The notes: generated by a model from the sequence alone, not told the origin. A stretch of DNA of 8,866 bases from Ignavibacteria bacterium (GCA_027347805.1 DAIEQP010000216.1:1-8866); one strand, 5' to 3'. Counted from the first letter of the stretch, positions 1 through 6,713 are shown. Numbers and translations are program-made.

Positions 1-11
1 AATAAGATAAT

Positions 12-38
12 AAGATTATTTTTCAAAAAATTAATCTT
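12..38. repeat. AT-rich inverted repeat of unknown role
   Basis: Positions 12-18 (AAGATTA) are the exact inverse complement of 32-38. A T-run (19-22) facing an A-run (27-30) extends the stem with one bulged base. On the + strand no T-tract follows. On the - strand the downstream sequence is only moderately T-rich. It could be the remains of a terminator for a gene to the left, but the stem is almost free of G and C, so no function is claimed. The rest of 1-148 shows no promoter that I find convincing. Confidence 0.35.
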
Positions 39-148
39 CCTAATATCCAACGGAAACAAATACTGCCCGTTTGAAACATTATTTATTATTAATATCAACT
101 ATTTCAGGTTTTAATCGATAATAACTTAAACTTTTTAGCCATTAATTT

Positions 149-154
149 GGGAGG
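149..154 (+). promoter_or_regulatory. Ribosome binding site fixing the GTG start of the H-cluster chemoreceptor
   Basis: GGGAGG at 149-154 lies 6 nt before the GTG at 161. An in-frame TAA at 143-145 excludes any earlier start. The next in-frame ATG lies beyond both ferredoxin cysteine motifs. The GTG is therefore the only start that keeps the N-terminal Fe-S domain. Confidence 0.85.
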
Positions 155-160
155 TTTATT

Positions 161-2461
161 GTGTCACTTTCTCAGTTAATTGATGTTAAACCCGAAAACT
201 GCACTCTTTGCCACAGATGTATAGCGGTGTGTCCAGTAAAATTCTGCAACAATGCATCTGGTGATTATGTCAAAGTTGACCCTGATCTTTGTATTGGGTG
301 CGGAGAATGTCTATCAGTTTGTGAACATGACGCAAGATTTGCAATAGATGATTTCTCAAAATTTATAAATGGAATTGAAAGAGGAGAAAAAATAATTGCT
401 GTTGCAGCACCAGCAGTTGCATCAAATTTTCCTGATGAGTATCTCCAATTAAATGGATGGCTAAAATCTATTGGCGTTAAAGCAATTTTTGATGTTAGCT
501 TTGGCGCTGAATTGACAATTAAATCATATCTGGAACATGTTAAACAAAATAAACCCCAATGCGTAATTTCTCAGCCCTGTCCTGCTTTAGTAACTTACAT
601 CCAGACGTATAAACCGGAATTAATTAAATACCTTGCCCCTGCTGACAGCCCGATGGTTCATACAATGAAAATGGTGAGAACATTTTACAAAGAATATTCG
701 AATCATAAGATTGCTATTATTTCACCTTGCTTTGCTAAACGCAGAGAATTTGATGAAGTAGGAATTGGTGATTACAATGTTACAATTAAGCAATTGAAAA
801 AATATTTTGATGAAAAACATATAAACCTATCAAGATTCACTAAAGTTGAATATGATAATCCTCCGGCAGAAAGAGCTGTACTTTTTTCAACTCCAGGCGG
901 ATTATTGAGGACAGCACAAAGAGAATTGCCTGAAATAGTGAACATCACCAGAAAAATTGAAGGACCGAATACTATTTATCATTACTTTGAGACTCTCTTA
1001 AAAGATATCGACCAAAAAAAAGCTCCCATTTTAGTAGATTGTCTTAATTGTGAGAAAGGATGTAACGGTGGAACCGGTACACTCAAAGATAAAAGCATGG
1101 ATGAACTTGAGTATTATGTTGAGAAAAGGAATATCGAGGTTCAGGAGAGATATAAAAACAAATTGTTAAAAAAGCCATCTAAAAAGAAAATTCAAAAAAC
1201 AGTCAATAAATTTTGGAAAGAAGGTTTGTACGGAAGAAGTTATAAGAATCTTTCTGCGAATTTATCTAAAATAAAAATTCCTAATCAGCAGGAGTTAAAT
1301 AAAATTTTTCACGATCTCAATAAGACAAAAGAAGAAGATATAAAAAACTGCTCTGCATGCGGATATAACAGTTGTGAAAAAATGGCAACAGCAATTTTCA
1401 ATGGCTTAAATACGATTCACAATTGTCACGATTACCTGGAAAAAATTGAAACACAATTCCAAGAAAATCTTCCGCTTGTCAGCAGATTTGCCGAAGGTGA
1501 TCTTAGTGTCAGATTCAACGATAATGGCGAAACAGAAGCATCCAATTTCTTTAAAGAATTTAATATTTCCCTAACTTCAATAAGAGAAATGTTTAAAAAG
1601 ATTGTTGAGTTAGTTTCAATTACAACTGATCTTACTAATAGAATTACGGGTGAAAGTGAAGTATTAGCTTCAGGAGCAGATGAACAGAGTTCCGAAGCAT
1701 CTCAAATTGCATCTGCAATAGAAGAAATAACATCAACAATTATAAAGAACTCTGAAAATTCTAATTTAGCTTCTAAAAATGCACATCAATCTGTTGATAC
1801 CGCAAATGCCGGCGGCGAAATTGTTCAATTAACAGTTAATGGAATGCAGGGAATAATTCAGATAGTATATAATGCCGCAAGTACAATCAGTCAGCTAGGA
1901 AACAACAGTCAACAGATCGGGGAAATAGTTCAAGTAATTGATGAAATAGCTGACCAGACAAATCTCTTAGCTCTTAACGCTGCAATAGAAGCGGCAAGAG
2001 CCGGCGAACAAGGAAGAGGTTTTGCTGTTGTTGCCGATGAAGTAAGAAAACTGGCAGAAAGAACTACTAAAGCAACGAAAGAAATTTCGCAGATGATACT
2101 TAAAATACAGCATGATACAAAAGATGCGGTTCAATCAATTCAGCTTGGTTCAAAAGAAGCAGAAAAAGGAAAAGCTCTGGCAGAAAAATCCGGGGAAGCT
2201 TTAAATGAAATCATTAAAATGGCAACTGCAACCGTTGATGTAGCAAATGAAGTCGCAGCATCAAATGAAGAACTTTCTGCATCTTCAGAACAAATTTCTC
2301 AAAATGTAAGATTAATCAGCGAAGTTACATTTACTTCTTCCAAAGGAATTAAAAAGATAGCAGACACTGCTGAAGAATTGAAAGTATATAATGATAATCT
2401 CGAAAAGTTGATTGGAAAATTTGTTATTGAGGAAAAAGAATTAATTCAACAAAATTTTTGA
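161..2461 (+). CDS. Soluble methyl-accepting chemotaxis-type protein with ferredoxin and [FeFe]-hydrogenase-like sensory domains
   Basis: This 766-residue protein starts with GTG and has no transmembrane segment or signal peptide, so it should be cytoplasmic. Residues 14-54 carry two 4Fe-4S ferredoxin motifs (C14/C17/C20/C24 and C44/C47/C50/C54). Residues about 75-305 resemble the [FeFe]-hydrogenase large-subunit C-terminal domain. The four cysteines expected to hold the H-cluster cubane are recognisable as C140, C190, C297 and C301, and the second motif keeps K193 and E196. Residues 397-422 form a further Fe-S motif, C-x2-C-x4-C-x16-C, of the PF04060 type. About 437-485 is HAMP-like (E445-G-D-L). 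From about 490 to 740 runs a chemoreceptor signalling domain whose hairpin tip is near E610 and which is highly conserved at 595-635. Two methylation-site matches (E521/E522 and E703/E704) flank the tip. By analogy with HydS/HsfB-type sensory hydrogenases, I infer that it senses H2 or redox state and signals to CheA/CheW. No C-terminal CheR-tether pentapeptide is seen. No che or hydrogenase-maturation gene lies in the window. The domain assignment is firm; the ligand is not known. Confidence 0.9.
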   Translation: MSLSQLIDVKPENCTLCHRCIAVCPVKFCNNASGDYVKVDPDLCIGCGECLSVCEHDARFAIDDFSKFINGIERGEKIIAVAAPAVASNFPDEYLQLNGWLKSIGVKAIFDVSFGAELTIKSYLEHVKQNKPQCVISQPCPALVTYIQTYKPELIKYLAPADSPMVHTMKMVRTFYKEYSNHKIAIISPCFAKRREFDEVGIGDYNVTIKQLKKYFDEKHINLSRFTKVEYDNPPAERAVLFSTPGGLLRTAQRELPEIVNITRKIEGPNTIYHYFETLLKDIDQKKAPILVDCLNCEKGCNGGTGTLKDKSMDELEYYVEKRNIEVQERYKNKLLKKPSKKKIQKTVNKFWKEGLYGRSYKNLSANLSKIKIPNQQELNKIFHDLNKTKEEDIKNCSACGYNSCEKMATAIFNGLNTIHNCHDYLEKIETQFQENLPLVSRFAEGDLSVRFNDNGETEASNFFKEFNISLTSIREMFKKIVELVSITTDLTNRITGESEVLASGADEQSSEASQIASAIEEITSTIIKNSENSNLASKNAHQSVDTANAGGEIVQLTVNGMQGIIQIVYNAASTISQLGNNSQQIGEIVQVIDEIADQTNLLALNAAIEAARAGEQGRGFAVVADEVRKLAERTTKATKEISQMILKIQHDTKDAVQSIQLGSKEAEKGKALAEKSGEALNEIIKMATATVDVANEVAASNEELSASSEQISQNVRLISEVTFTSSKGIKKIADTAEELKVYNDNLEKLIGKFVIEEKELIQQNF

Positions 2462-2507
2462 TTTAAAAAATAACTTTTCTAATTTGGTTTCGTAGTTCTT
2501 AAACATT

Positions 2508-2687
2508 TTGTGGTGATTTACTTAATAGGGAAACCGGTTAAAGTCCGGTACTGCCGCGCAACTGTGAGAGATGTAAGTTGTTTATCGATTTACCACTGTT
2601 CTAAATTTGAATGGGAAGGTGTTAAACAATATCTCAAGTCAGGAGACCTGCCACAATAACAAATTAATAACCTTCGCGGGTAGGGTT
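2508..2687 (+). promoter_or_regulatory. Cobalamin (B12) riboswitch aptamer
   Basis: The region contains the hallmarks of the cobalamin riboswitch class. P1 is a perfect 6-bp pairing of TTGTGG (2508-2513) with CCACAA (2651-2656). The AATAGGGAA segment is followed by hairpin ACCGG/CCGGT (2533-2537 with 2545-2549). The B12-box-like stretch GCCGCGCAACTGT spans 2553-2565. The conserved AAGTCAGGAGACCTGCC spans 2636-2652. Downstream, a hairpin pairs 2669-2674 with 2682-2687 and carries the loop CGCGGGT. Loop bases CGCGG (2675-2679) are exactly complementary to CCGCG (2554-2558), which is the expected L5-L13 kissing interaction. It precedes a BtuB-like receptor gene, so B12 binding should lower receptor expression. 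The stop codon of the preceding gene is 46 nt upstream of P1. I found no clear promoter in that gap, so read-through from the chemoreceptor gene is possible. Confidence 0.93.
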
Positions 2688-2726
2688 TTGATTTACGAAT
2701 TAACATACCAAATTTCGTCTCAAAAC

Positions 2727-2751
2727 AATTTGCAGCAGCAAATTTTTTCTT
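2727..2751 (+). terminator. Candidate intrinsic terminator in the riboswitch expression platform
   Basis: AATTTGC (2727-2733) and GCAAATT (2738-2744) form a perfect 7-bp stem around the loop AGCA. An uninterrupted run of six T (2743-2748) then CTT follows. It lies between the aptamer and the receptor start codon, where a ligand-controlled terminator would sit. The stem is short and AT-rich, so it may be weak. A competing pairing of CAAATT (2709-2714) with AATTTG (2727-2732) would break it. Confidence 0.55.
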
Positions 2752-2756
2752 CCCCC

Positions 2757-2816
2757 GAAGTTACATCTTTCAACTATGATTGGATTTTCCAGTCAATTAT
2801 TAAAAGGAGTAACTTC
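2757..2816 (+). promoter_or_regulatory. Shine-Dalgarno-sequestering hairpin of the B12-regulated receptor gene
   Basis: The strand 2757-2770 pairs with 2803-2816. Eight perfect pairs (2757-2764 with 2809-2816) are followed by one A-A mismatch and five more pairs, one of them G-U. The second strand contains the whole ribosome binding site AAGGAG (2804-2809) and ends one base before the ATG at 2818. The enclosed region holds its own 7-bp hairpin (2777-2783 with 2789-2795, one G-U pair, 5-nt loop). This is a plausible translational OFF structure for the riboswitch. The base complementarity is seen directly; the regulatory role is inferred. Confidence 0.7.
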
Positions 2817-2817
2817 C

Positions 2818-4743
2818 ATGAAATTCTTACGTAATTTTTTTCTGCTATTTATTTTGTTAAGCAGAATGCTGTACTCACAACAGGATTCAATCAAAACAAC
2901 TCTAAATGAAATTGTAATTTCTGCCACCAAAACAGAGACGCCTTACTTTGCTATCGGAAGTTCAATTTCAATAATCACAACAGAGATGATTCAGAAGTAC
3001 CAAATCAAAACTGTAACCGATGCACTTCGCATTATTCCTGGTATAACAATAACACAGCAAGGCGGTCCAGGAAAAATGACATATGCATATATTAGAGGGA
3101 CAAATTCAAACCACACATTAGTTGTTTTGGATGGTGTGACAATGAATGACGCATCATCGCCCAGCAACGCTTTCGATCTTTCTGAATTAAACACAAATGA
3201 TATTTCCAGAATAGAAGTAATAAAAGGTCCTCAAAGCACTTTATATGGATCAGATGCAATTGCCGGTGTAATAAATATCATTACAAAAAAAGGAAGTTCC
3301 AAACCGAGCTATTCTTTTGAAGGTGAAACAGGGGCAAATAAATATTATCGAGGCAATCTTTATACCTCGGGTGTTATCGGAAATCTTAGTTACTCAATTA
3401 ATGCATCACAAAGTGCGAGCGATGGAATTTCTGCTGCCAGTTCTGAATATGGAAATACAGAAAAAGATGGATTTTCAAATACGACATTCAGTTCAAACTT
3501 ATTTTACACTTTGAATCCGGAATTTAAAATTGGTTTGTTGTATAAATTCGGAAAATCAAAATCCGATCTTGATCAAAATGAAAAATATGGCGATGATCCA
3601 AATTTTACTTACAGGCTTGAGGATCATCTTTGGAAATTAAATCTGGAAGGAACATCTTTCAATGGAATTTGGGAACAATCTTTATCAGCATCATACATAA
3701 AACGGTTTTCACAAAATCTTGATTTAACCGATCAAGTTCATCCGTCATTATCATCGGATGCTTTCAACAATGCAAATAGATTCAAAATCGACTGGCAAAA
3801 TAACCTAAGATTTTTACCAAACAATTTAATAACTATTGGATTTGAGCATGAAGTTGAATCAGCTAATACAAGTTACCTCTCAACAAGTGAGTGGGGCCCA
3901 TTTGATAGTATTTTTCCAAATCAATCTTTAAGAAATTCCGGACTATATATTCAAGATCAATTTAACTTAAATAATTCTTTCTTCAGCACTGTTGGATTAA
4001 GATATGATACAAATGAAAAATTTGGGAATGTATACACTTTTAGAATTGCGCCATGTTATTATATAAAATCAACTCAAACACGTTTTAAAGCAACTTACGG
4101 AACCGGTTTCAAAGCTCCTTCTTTATTTTATTTATTTGATCCGATGTTCGGGAATCCAAATCTTCAACCAGAAAAAAGTAAGGGTTGGGATATCGGCATA
4201 GAACAATTTTTTGAAAACAACAATATTTCAATTGGGCTAACATATTTTGGAATCGAACTTGAAGATATGTTTGGGTTTGATGCAAATTATAAAACAATAA
4301 ATATTGATAAAGCTTCATCAAACGGTTTTGAATTTTTAGGCAGTGTAAGATTATTCCCATCTTTAGTGCTCAACGGAAATTATACATTTACGCAAACAAA
4401 AAATGAATCCGTAGGAAGTGCAGATTTTGGTGAAAAATTATTACGCAGACCGAAACATCAATTCTCTCTTTATTCAAATTACCAGGTAAATCAAGAACTG
4501 GGAATAAATTTTATTATAAAATATATCGGCGAAAGAGATGATAAAGATTTTGGAGCCTATCCGGCACAACGTGTTACATTAAGTGATTACACTCTCGTTG
4601 ATTTTTCAGCACAGTATAATTTATTCAGTAATGTAACTCTAAAAGCTAGAATGGAAAACCTATTTGACAAGCGTTATGAAGAAGTTTTATACTATGGAAC
4701 TCTTGGTAGAAGCCTTTACATTGGTTTAGATGTAAACATGTAA
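2818..4743 (+). CDS. btuB: TonB-dependent outer-membrane receptor, BtuB-like cobalamin/corrinoid transporter
   Basis: The start is the ATG at 2818, with AAGGAG 8 nt upstream and a signal peptide immediately following. An in-frame ATG at 2776 would only add 14 residues ahead of that leader. The 641-residue product has a Sec-type signal peptide (about 1-20) and a TonB-box-like segment E31-I-V-I-S-A-T-K. A plug domain of about 30-158 includes the conserved block I132-E-V-I-K-G-P and the stretch Y143-G-S-D-A-I-A-G. The rest is a beta-barrel ending in the usual N-L-F-D-K-R-Y box. Residues about 200-260, with the D-G-I-S-A-A and D-G-F-S-N-T-T-F stretches followed by an Asp-rich loop (D250, D252, D259, D260), recall vitamin B12 receptors. 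The family imports corrinoids across the outer membrane using TonB energy. The upstream cobalamin riboswitch supports this substrate. The last residue is Met, not the aromatic residue usual for barrel proteins. No btuCDF or tonB lies in the window. Confidence 0.88.
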   Translation: MKFLRNFFLLFILLSRMLYSQQDSIKTTLNEIVISATKTETPYFAIGSSISIITTEMIQKYQIKTVTDALRIIPGITITQQGGPGKMTYAYIRGTNSNHTLVVLDGVTMNDASSPSNAFDLSELNTNDISRIEVIKGPQSTLYGSDAIAGVINIITKKGSSKPSYSFEGETGANKYYRGNLYTSGVIGNLSYSINASQSASDGISAASSEYGNTEKDGFSNTTFSSNLFYTLNPEFKIGLLYKFGKSKSDLDQNEKYGDDPNFTYRLEDHLWKLNLEGTSFNGIWEQSLSASYIKRFSQNLDLTDQVHPSLSSDAFNNANRFKIDWQNNLRFLPNNLITIGFEHEVESANTSYLSTSEWGPFDSIFPNQSLRNSGLYIQDQFNLNNSFFSTVGLRYDTNEKFGNVYTFRIAPCYYIKSTQTRFKATYGTGFKAPSLFYLFDPMFGNPNLQPEKSKGWDIGIEQFFENNNISIGLTYFGIELEDMFGFDANYKTINIDKASSNGFEFLGSVRLFPSLVLNGNYTFTQTKNESVGSADFGEKLLRRPKHQFSLYSNYQVNQELGINFIIKYIGERDDKDFGAYPAQRVTLSDYTLVDFSAQYNLFSNVTLKARMENLFDKRYEEVLYYGTLGRSLYIGLDVNM

Positions 4744-4749
4744 ATAATA

Positions 4750-4777
4750 AAGCCGGAGTAATATTTTACTCCGGCTT
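4750..4777. terminator. Bidirectional terminator between convergent genes
   Basis: Positions 4750-4761 and 4766-4777 form a perfect 12-bp stem with a GC-rich core (GCCGGAG) and a TATT loop. It sits 6 bases after the receptor stop codon and 8 bases from the stop codon of the opposing gene. The tail on the - strand is TTATTATTTA, a fair terminator tract. The tail on the + strand is less T-rich. It probably ends both transcripts, and is stronger for the minus-strand operon. Confidence 0.85.
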
Positions 4778-4785
4778 CTAAAGAA

Positions 4786-5157
4786 TTAGTTTCTTTGAAA
4801 ATTCCTCATTCTTTCGGCTCTTTCTTCAAGCATTTTTTTATACTCAACTTTTTGGTCATCAGTCAGTAATAATTCAATTTCTTTATCTGTTTTTTCTCTA
4901 ACCGGAACCATTTTTTCTCTCATAGCAGAAAAATCTCCACCTGCTTCATCTCTAATTTTCATAATCTCTTTCATTTGAACATTCAAAATTGAGTCTACCT
5001 TTGTAAACTGAGAGTCTGTAAGCTTTAGTCTTGTCTTATAATCTTCAAGAGTTTTTTTCAATCGATCTTGTGGATTACCGCCCATTTGTGCAAATGATTG
5101 AGCGGATACTGCAAGGAATAATACTGCAACTAAAACAGCAACTGATTTGATTTTCAT
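4786..5157 (-). CDS. Small exported Spy/CpxP-like LTxxQ protein
   Basis: This 123-residue protein has a clear Sec signal peptide (hydrophobic residues about 5-20, likely cleavage after S-F-A at 23). A charged, helix-rich mature part follows. It contains two LTxxQ-like motifs, L46-T-D-S-Q and L98-T-D-D-Q, which are the signature of the Spy/CpxP/zinc-resistance superfamily. Members are periplasmic helical proteins that act as ATP-independent chaperones or envelope-stress and metal sensors. A simple Lys/Glu-rich coil is another possibility. The ribosome binding site AAAAGGAG lies 5 nt before the ATG and includes the last two bases of the DUF1501 stop codon. The gap between the genes is 11 nt, which suggests translational coupling. 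It is the last gene of the three-gene operon and ends just before the terminator stem. I infer that it helps fold or protect an exported protein, perhaps its operon partner. Confidence 0.78.
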   Translation of the reverse strand: MKIKSVAVLVAVLFLAVSAQSFAQMGGNPQDRLKKTLEDYKTRLKLTDSQFTKVDSILNVQMKEIMKIRDEAGGDFSAMREKMVPVREKTDKEIELLLTDDQKVEYKKMLEERAERMRNFQRN

Positions 5158-5168
5158 TCTAACTCCTT

Positions 5169-6713
5169 TTATTTGATGAGTAACATTTTTTTCGTTTGAT
5201 AAAATTCATTTGCCTGTAAAGCATAAAAATAAACACCGCTTGAATACTTACTTGCATCCCAGATAATTTCATGCTTGCCGGCTGAAATATTTTTGCTTAT
5301 GAGTGTTTGAACTTCCTGCCCGGTTTCATTATAAATTATTAATCTAACAAAGGAATCCTGAGGTAAAGAATATGAAATTTTTGTAACAGGATTGAATGGA
5401 TTAGGATAGTTCTGCGCTAGTTCATATTTAGCAGGAAGTAAAAACTCATTTTCTAAATCGGTAGGATATTTAATCAGTTGAAGCGGATCAAAATCTTTTA
5501 GTAATACTTCTTTAACTCCGGCAGTATTTAATCCAAAATGATCTCTGAGTATCGCTGCATAAACACGCCTGAAATCATTTTCAAAAATTATATCGCCATT
5601 ACTATCAAGCTTAGAAAGATTTGCATTATTGCCGATTATAGAACCATTAACATTACTGCCAATCACGAACATCGGAGCCGCAGATCCATGATCGGTTCCT
5701 GAGCTTGCATTTTCTTTTACACGCCTTCCGAATTCCGAGAATGTCATGATAACTACTTTATCGGCTAAACCCGCTGCTTCAATCTCGCGTTGAAACGCAA
5801 ATACAGAATCAGCCAATAATTTAAGCAACCCTTCATGCTTTGTAACCTGGCCCGAATGAGTATCAAATCCATCGAGCATTGTTAAATAAACAGGCGTCTC
5901 CAATCCTCCAAGAATTAAATTTGCAACAATTTTTAATTGGGTACCAAGCGTTCCCAAATTGCTGGTTGGATAAGTTTGCCTAGTAATTCCTTTATCAGCT
6001 TTTTCTTTAATAACTGTTGCGTACTGAATTGACAAAGCCGCAACTTCCTTTAAAAATTTTAATTCGTCACCTGCAAGTGTTGCAGGCGGCGGGTCAGTAT
6101 CAGCTTTCATTCCACTTACTAATTGATAAAACGAATTCGGATCACCAAATCCAACTGCAACACCACCGACATTACTATCAAATAATCCTGATGGTACAGA
6201 ACTTAACTGAATAGCCATAGGATGAACAGGAGGAACCGCAGGAAATGCTGGAAAGGCTTTAAGTAAATATCTTGATGCCCATCCATCGTATAAAATTTGA
6301 TTTGAGTCAGAAGCTGATAACCAGATATCTGTTGCACGAAAATGAGAACGGTTTGGACTTGCATACCCGGCATTTTGAATCAGTGCAACTTTTCCTTCTG
6401 TGAACAATGTTTCAAAGGATTTCAATGAAGGATGTAGCGCAGTATTCGTTGTAAGCTTGATTAAATTTGATTCTGCAACTTTAATGTTTGGTCTGTATGA
6501 TGAATATAACGAATACTGGTCGTATGGAATTACTGTGTTAATTCCATCATTGCCACCTTTTAATTGTATTAATACTAAAATTTTTCCGTTTGCAGAAGTG
6601 ATATTTAAGAATGATTTTGCAAATGCTTTAATCGGCATTCCATTTAGAGCAAGCGATATTGTACCGGCACCAGTCAACATTCCAACATTTTTTAGAAAAT
6701 CTCTTCTTTTCAT
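5169..6713 (-). CDS. DUF1501 family exported protein with T9SS C-terminal sorting domain
   Basis: This 514-residue protein begins with a twin-arginine-like leader (K2-R-R-D-F-L-K8, hydrophobic to about residue 24). The DUF1501 body (PF07394, related in fold to alkaline phosphatases and sulfatases) shows L51-K-G-G-N-D-G near its start, S123-H-F-R-A-T-D-I-W, D281-G-F-D-T-H and F325-S-E-F-G-R-R. It also shows S338-G-T-D-H-G-S-A, whose Asp-His pair may bind metal. Residues about 430-514 form a type A T9SS sorting domain that starts with a Gln-Asn-Tyr-Pro-Asn-Pro-Phe-Asn-Pro core and ends in a short basic strand. I infer export to the periplasm and then secretion to, or anchoring at, the cell surface. 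Biochemical function is unknown for the family. AGGAG lies 7 nt before the ATG, directly after the DUF1800 stop codon (14-nt gap). DUF1501 next to DUF1800 is a widespread pairing. Confidence 0.9.
   Translation of the reverse strand: MKRRDFLKNVGMLTGAGTISLALNGMPIKAFAKSFLNITSANGKILVLIQLKGGNDGINTVIPYDQYSLYSSYRPNIKVAESNLIKLTTNTALHPSLKSFETLFTEGKVALIQNAGYASPNRSHFRATDIWLSASDSNQILYDGWASRYLLKAFPAFPAVPPVHPMAIQLSSVPSGLFDSNVGGVAVGFGDPNSFYQLVSGMKADTDPPPATLAGDELKFLKEVAALSIQYATVIKEKADKGITRQTYPTSNLGTLGTQLKIVANLILGGLETPVYLTMLDGFDTHSGQVTKHEGLLKLLADSVFAFQREIEAAGLADKVVIMTFSEFGRRVKENASSGTDHGSAAPMFVIGSNVNGSIIGNNANLSKLDSNGDIIFENDFRRVYAAILRDHFGLNTAGVKEVLLKDFDPLQLIKYPTDLENEFLLPAKYELAQNYPNPFNPVTKISYSLPQDSFVRLIIYNETGQEVQTLISKNISAGKHEIIWDASKYSSGVYFYALQANEFYQTKKMLLIK

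Noticed and set aside
84..120. Possible promoter or FNR-like palindrome upstream of the chemoreceptor gene (AT-rich repeats, TTAATCGATAATAA).
   Set aside because: It does not match the FNR/CRP consensus arms, and no -33/-7 pair with acceptable spacing was found, so calling it would be guesswork.
161..1100. Annotation of the first gene as a catalytic iron hydrogenase.
   Set aside because: The proton-relay cysteine and both conserved methionines of the H-cluster motifs are replaced, and the protein is fused to a chemoreceptor signalling domain, so a sensory role is more likely.
2776..2817. An upstream in-frame ATG as start of the TonB-dependent receptor.
   Set aside because: It would add 14 residues ahead of a clean signal peptide and lies inside the SD-sequestering hairpin. 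The ATG at 2818 has AAGGAG at the right distance.
2607..2834. A 75-codon open frame on the + strand across the leader of the receptor gene.
   Set aside because: It lies over the cobalamin aptamer, the terminator candidate and the start of the receptor signal peptide, has no ribosome binding site that I can see, and its product resembles no known protein.
2991..3194. An antisense open frame of 67 codons over the plug domain of the receptor.
   Set aside because: The sense strand encodes the highly conserved TonB plug, so the antisense frame is a by-product.
4109..4360. An antisense open frame of 83 codons inside the receptor gene.
   Set aside because: It is fully contained in a conserved beta-barrel coding region, with no ribosome binding site or domain signal.
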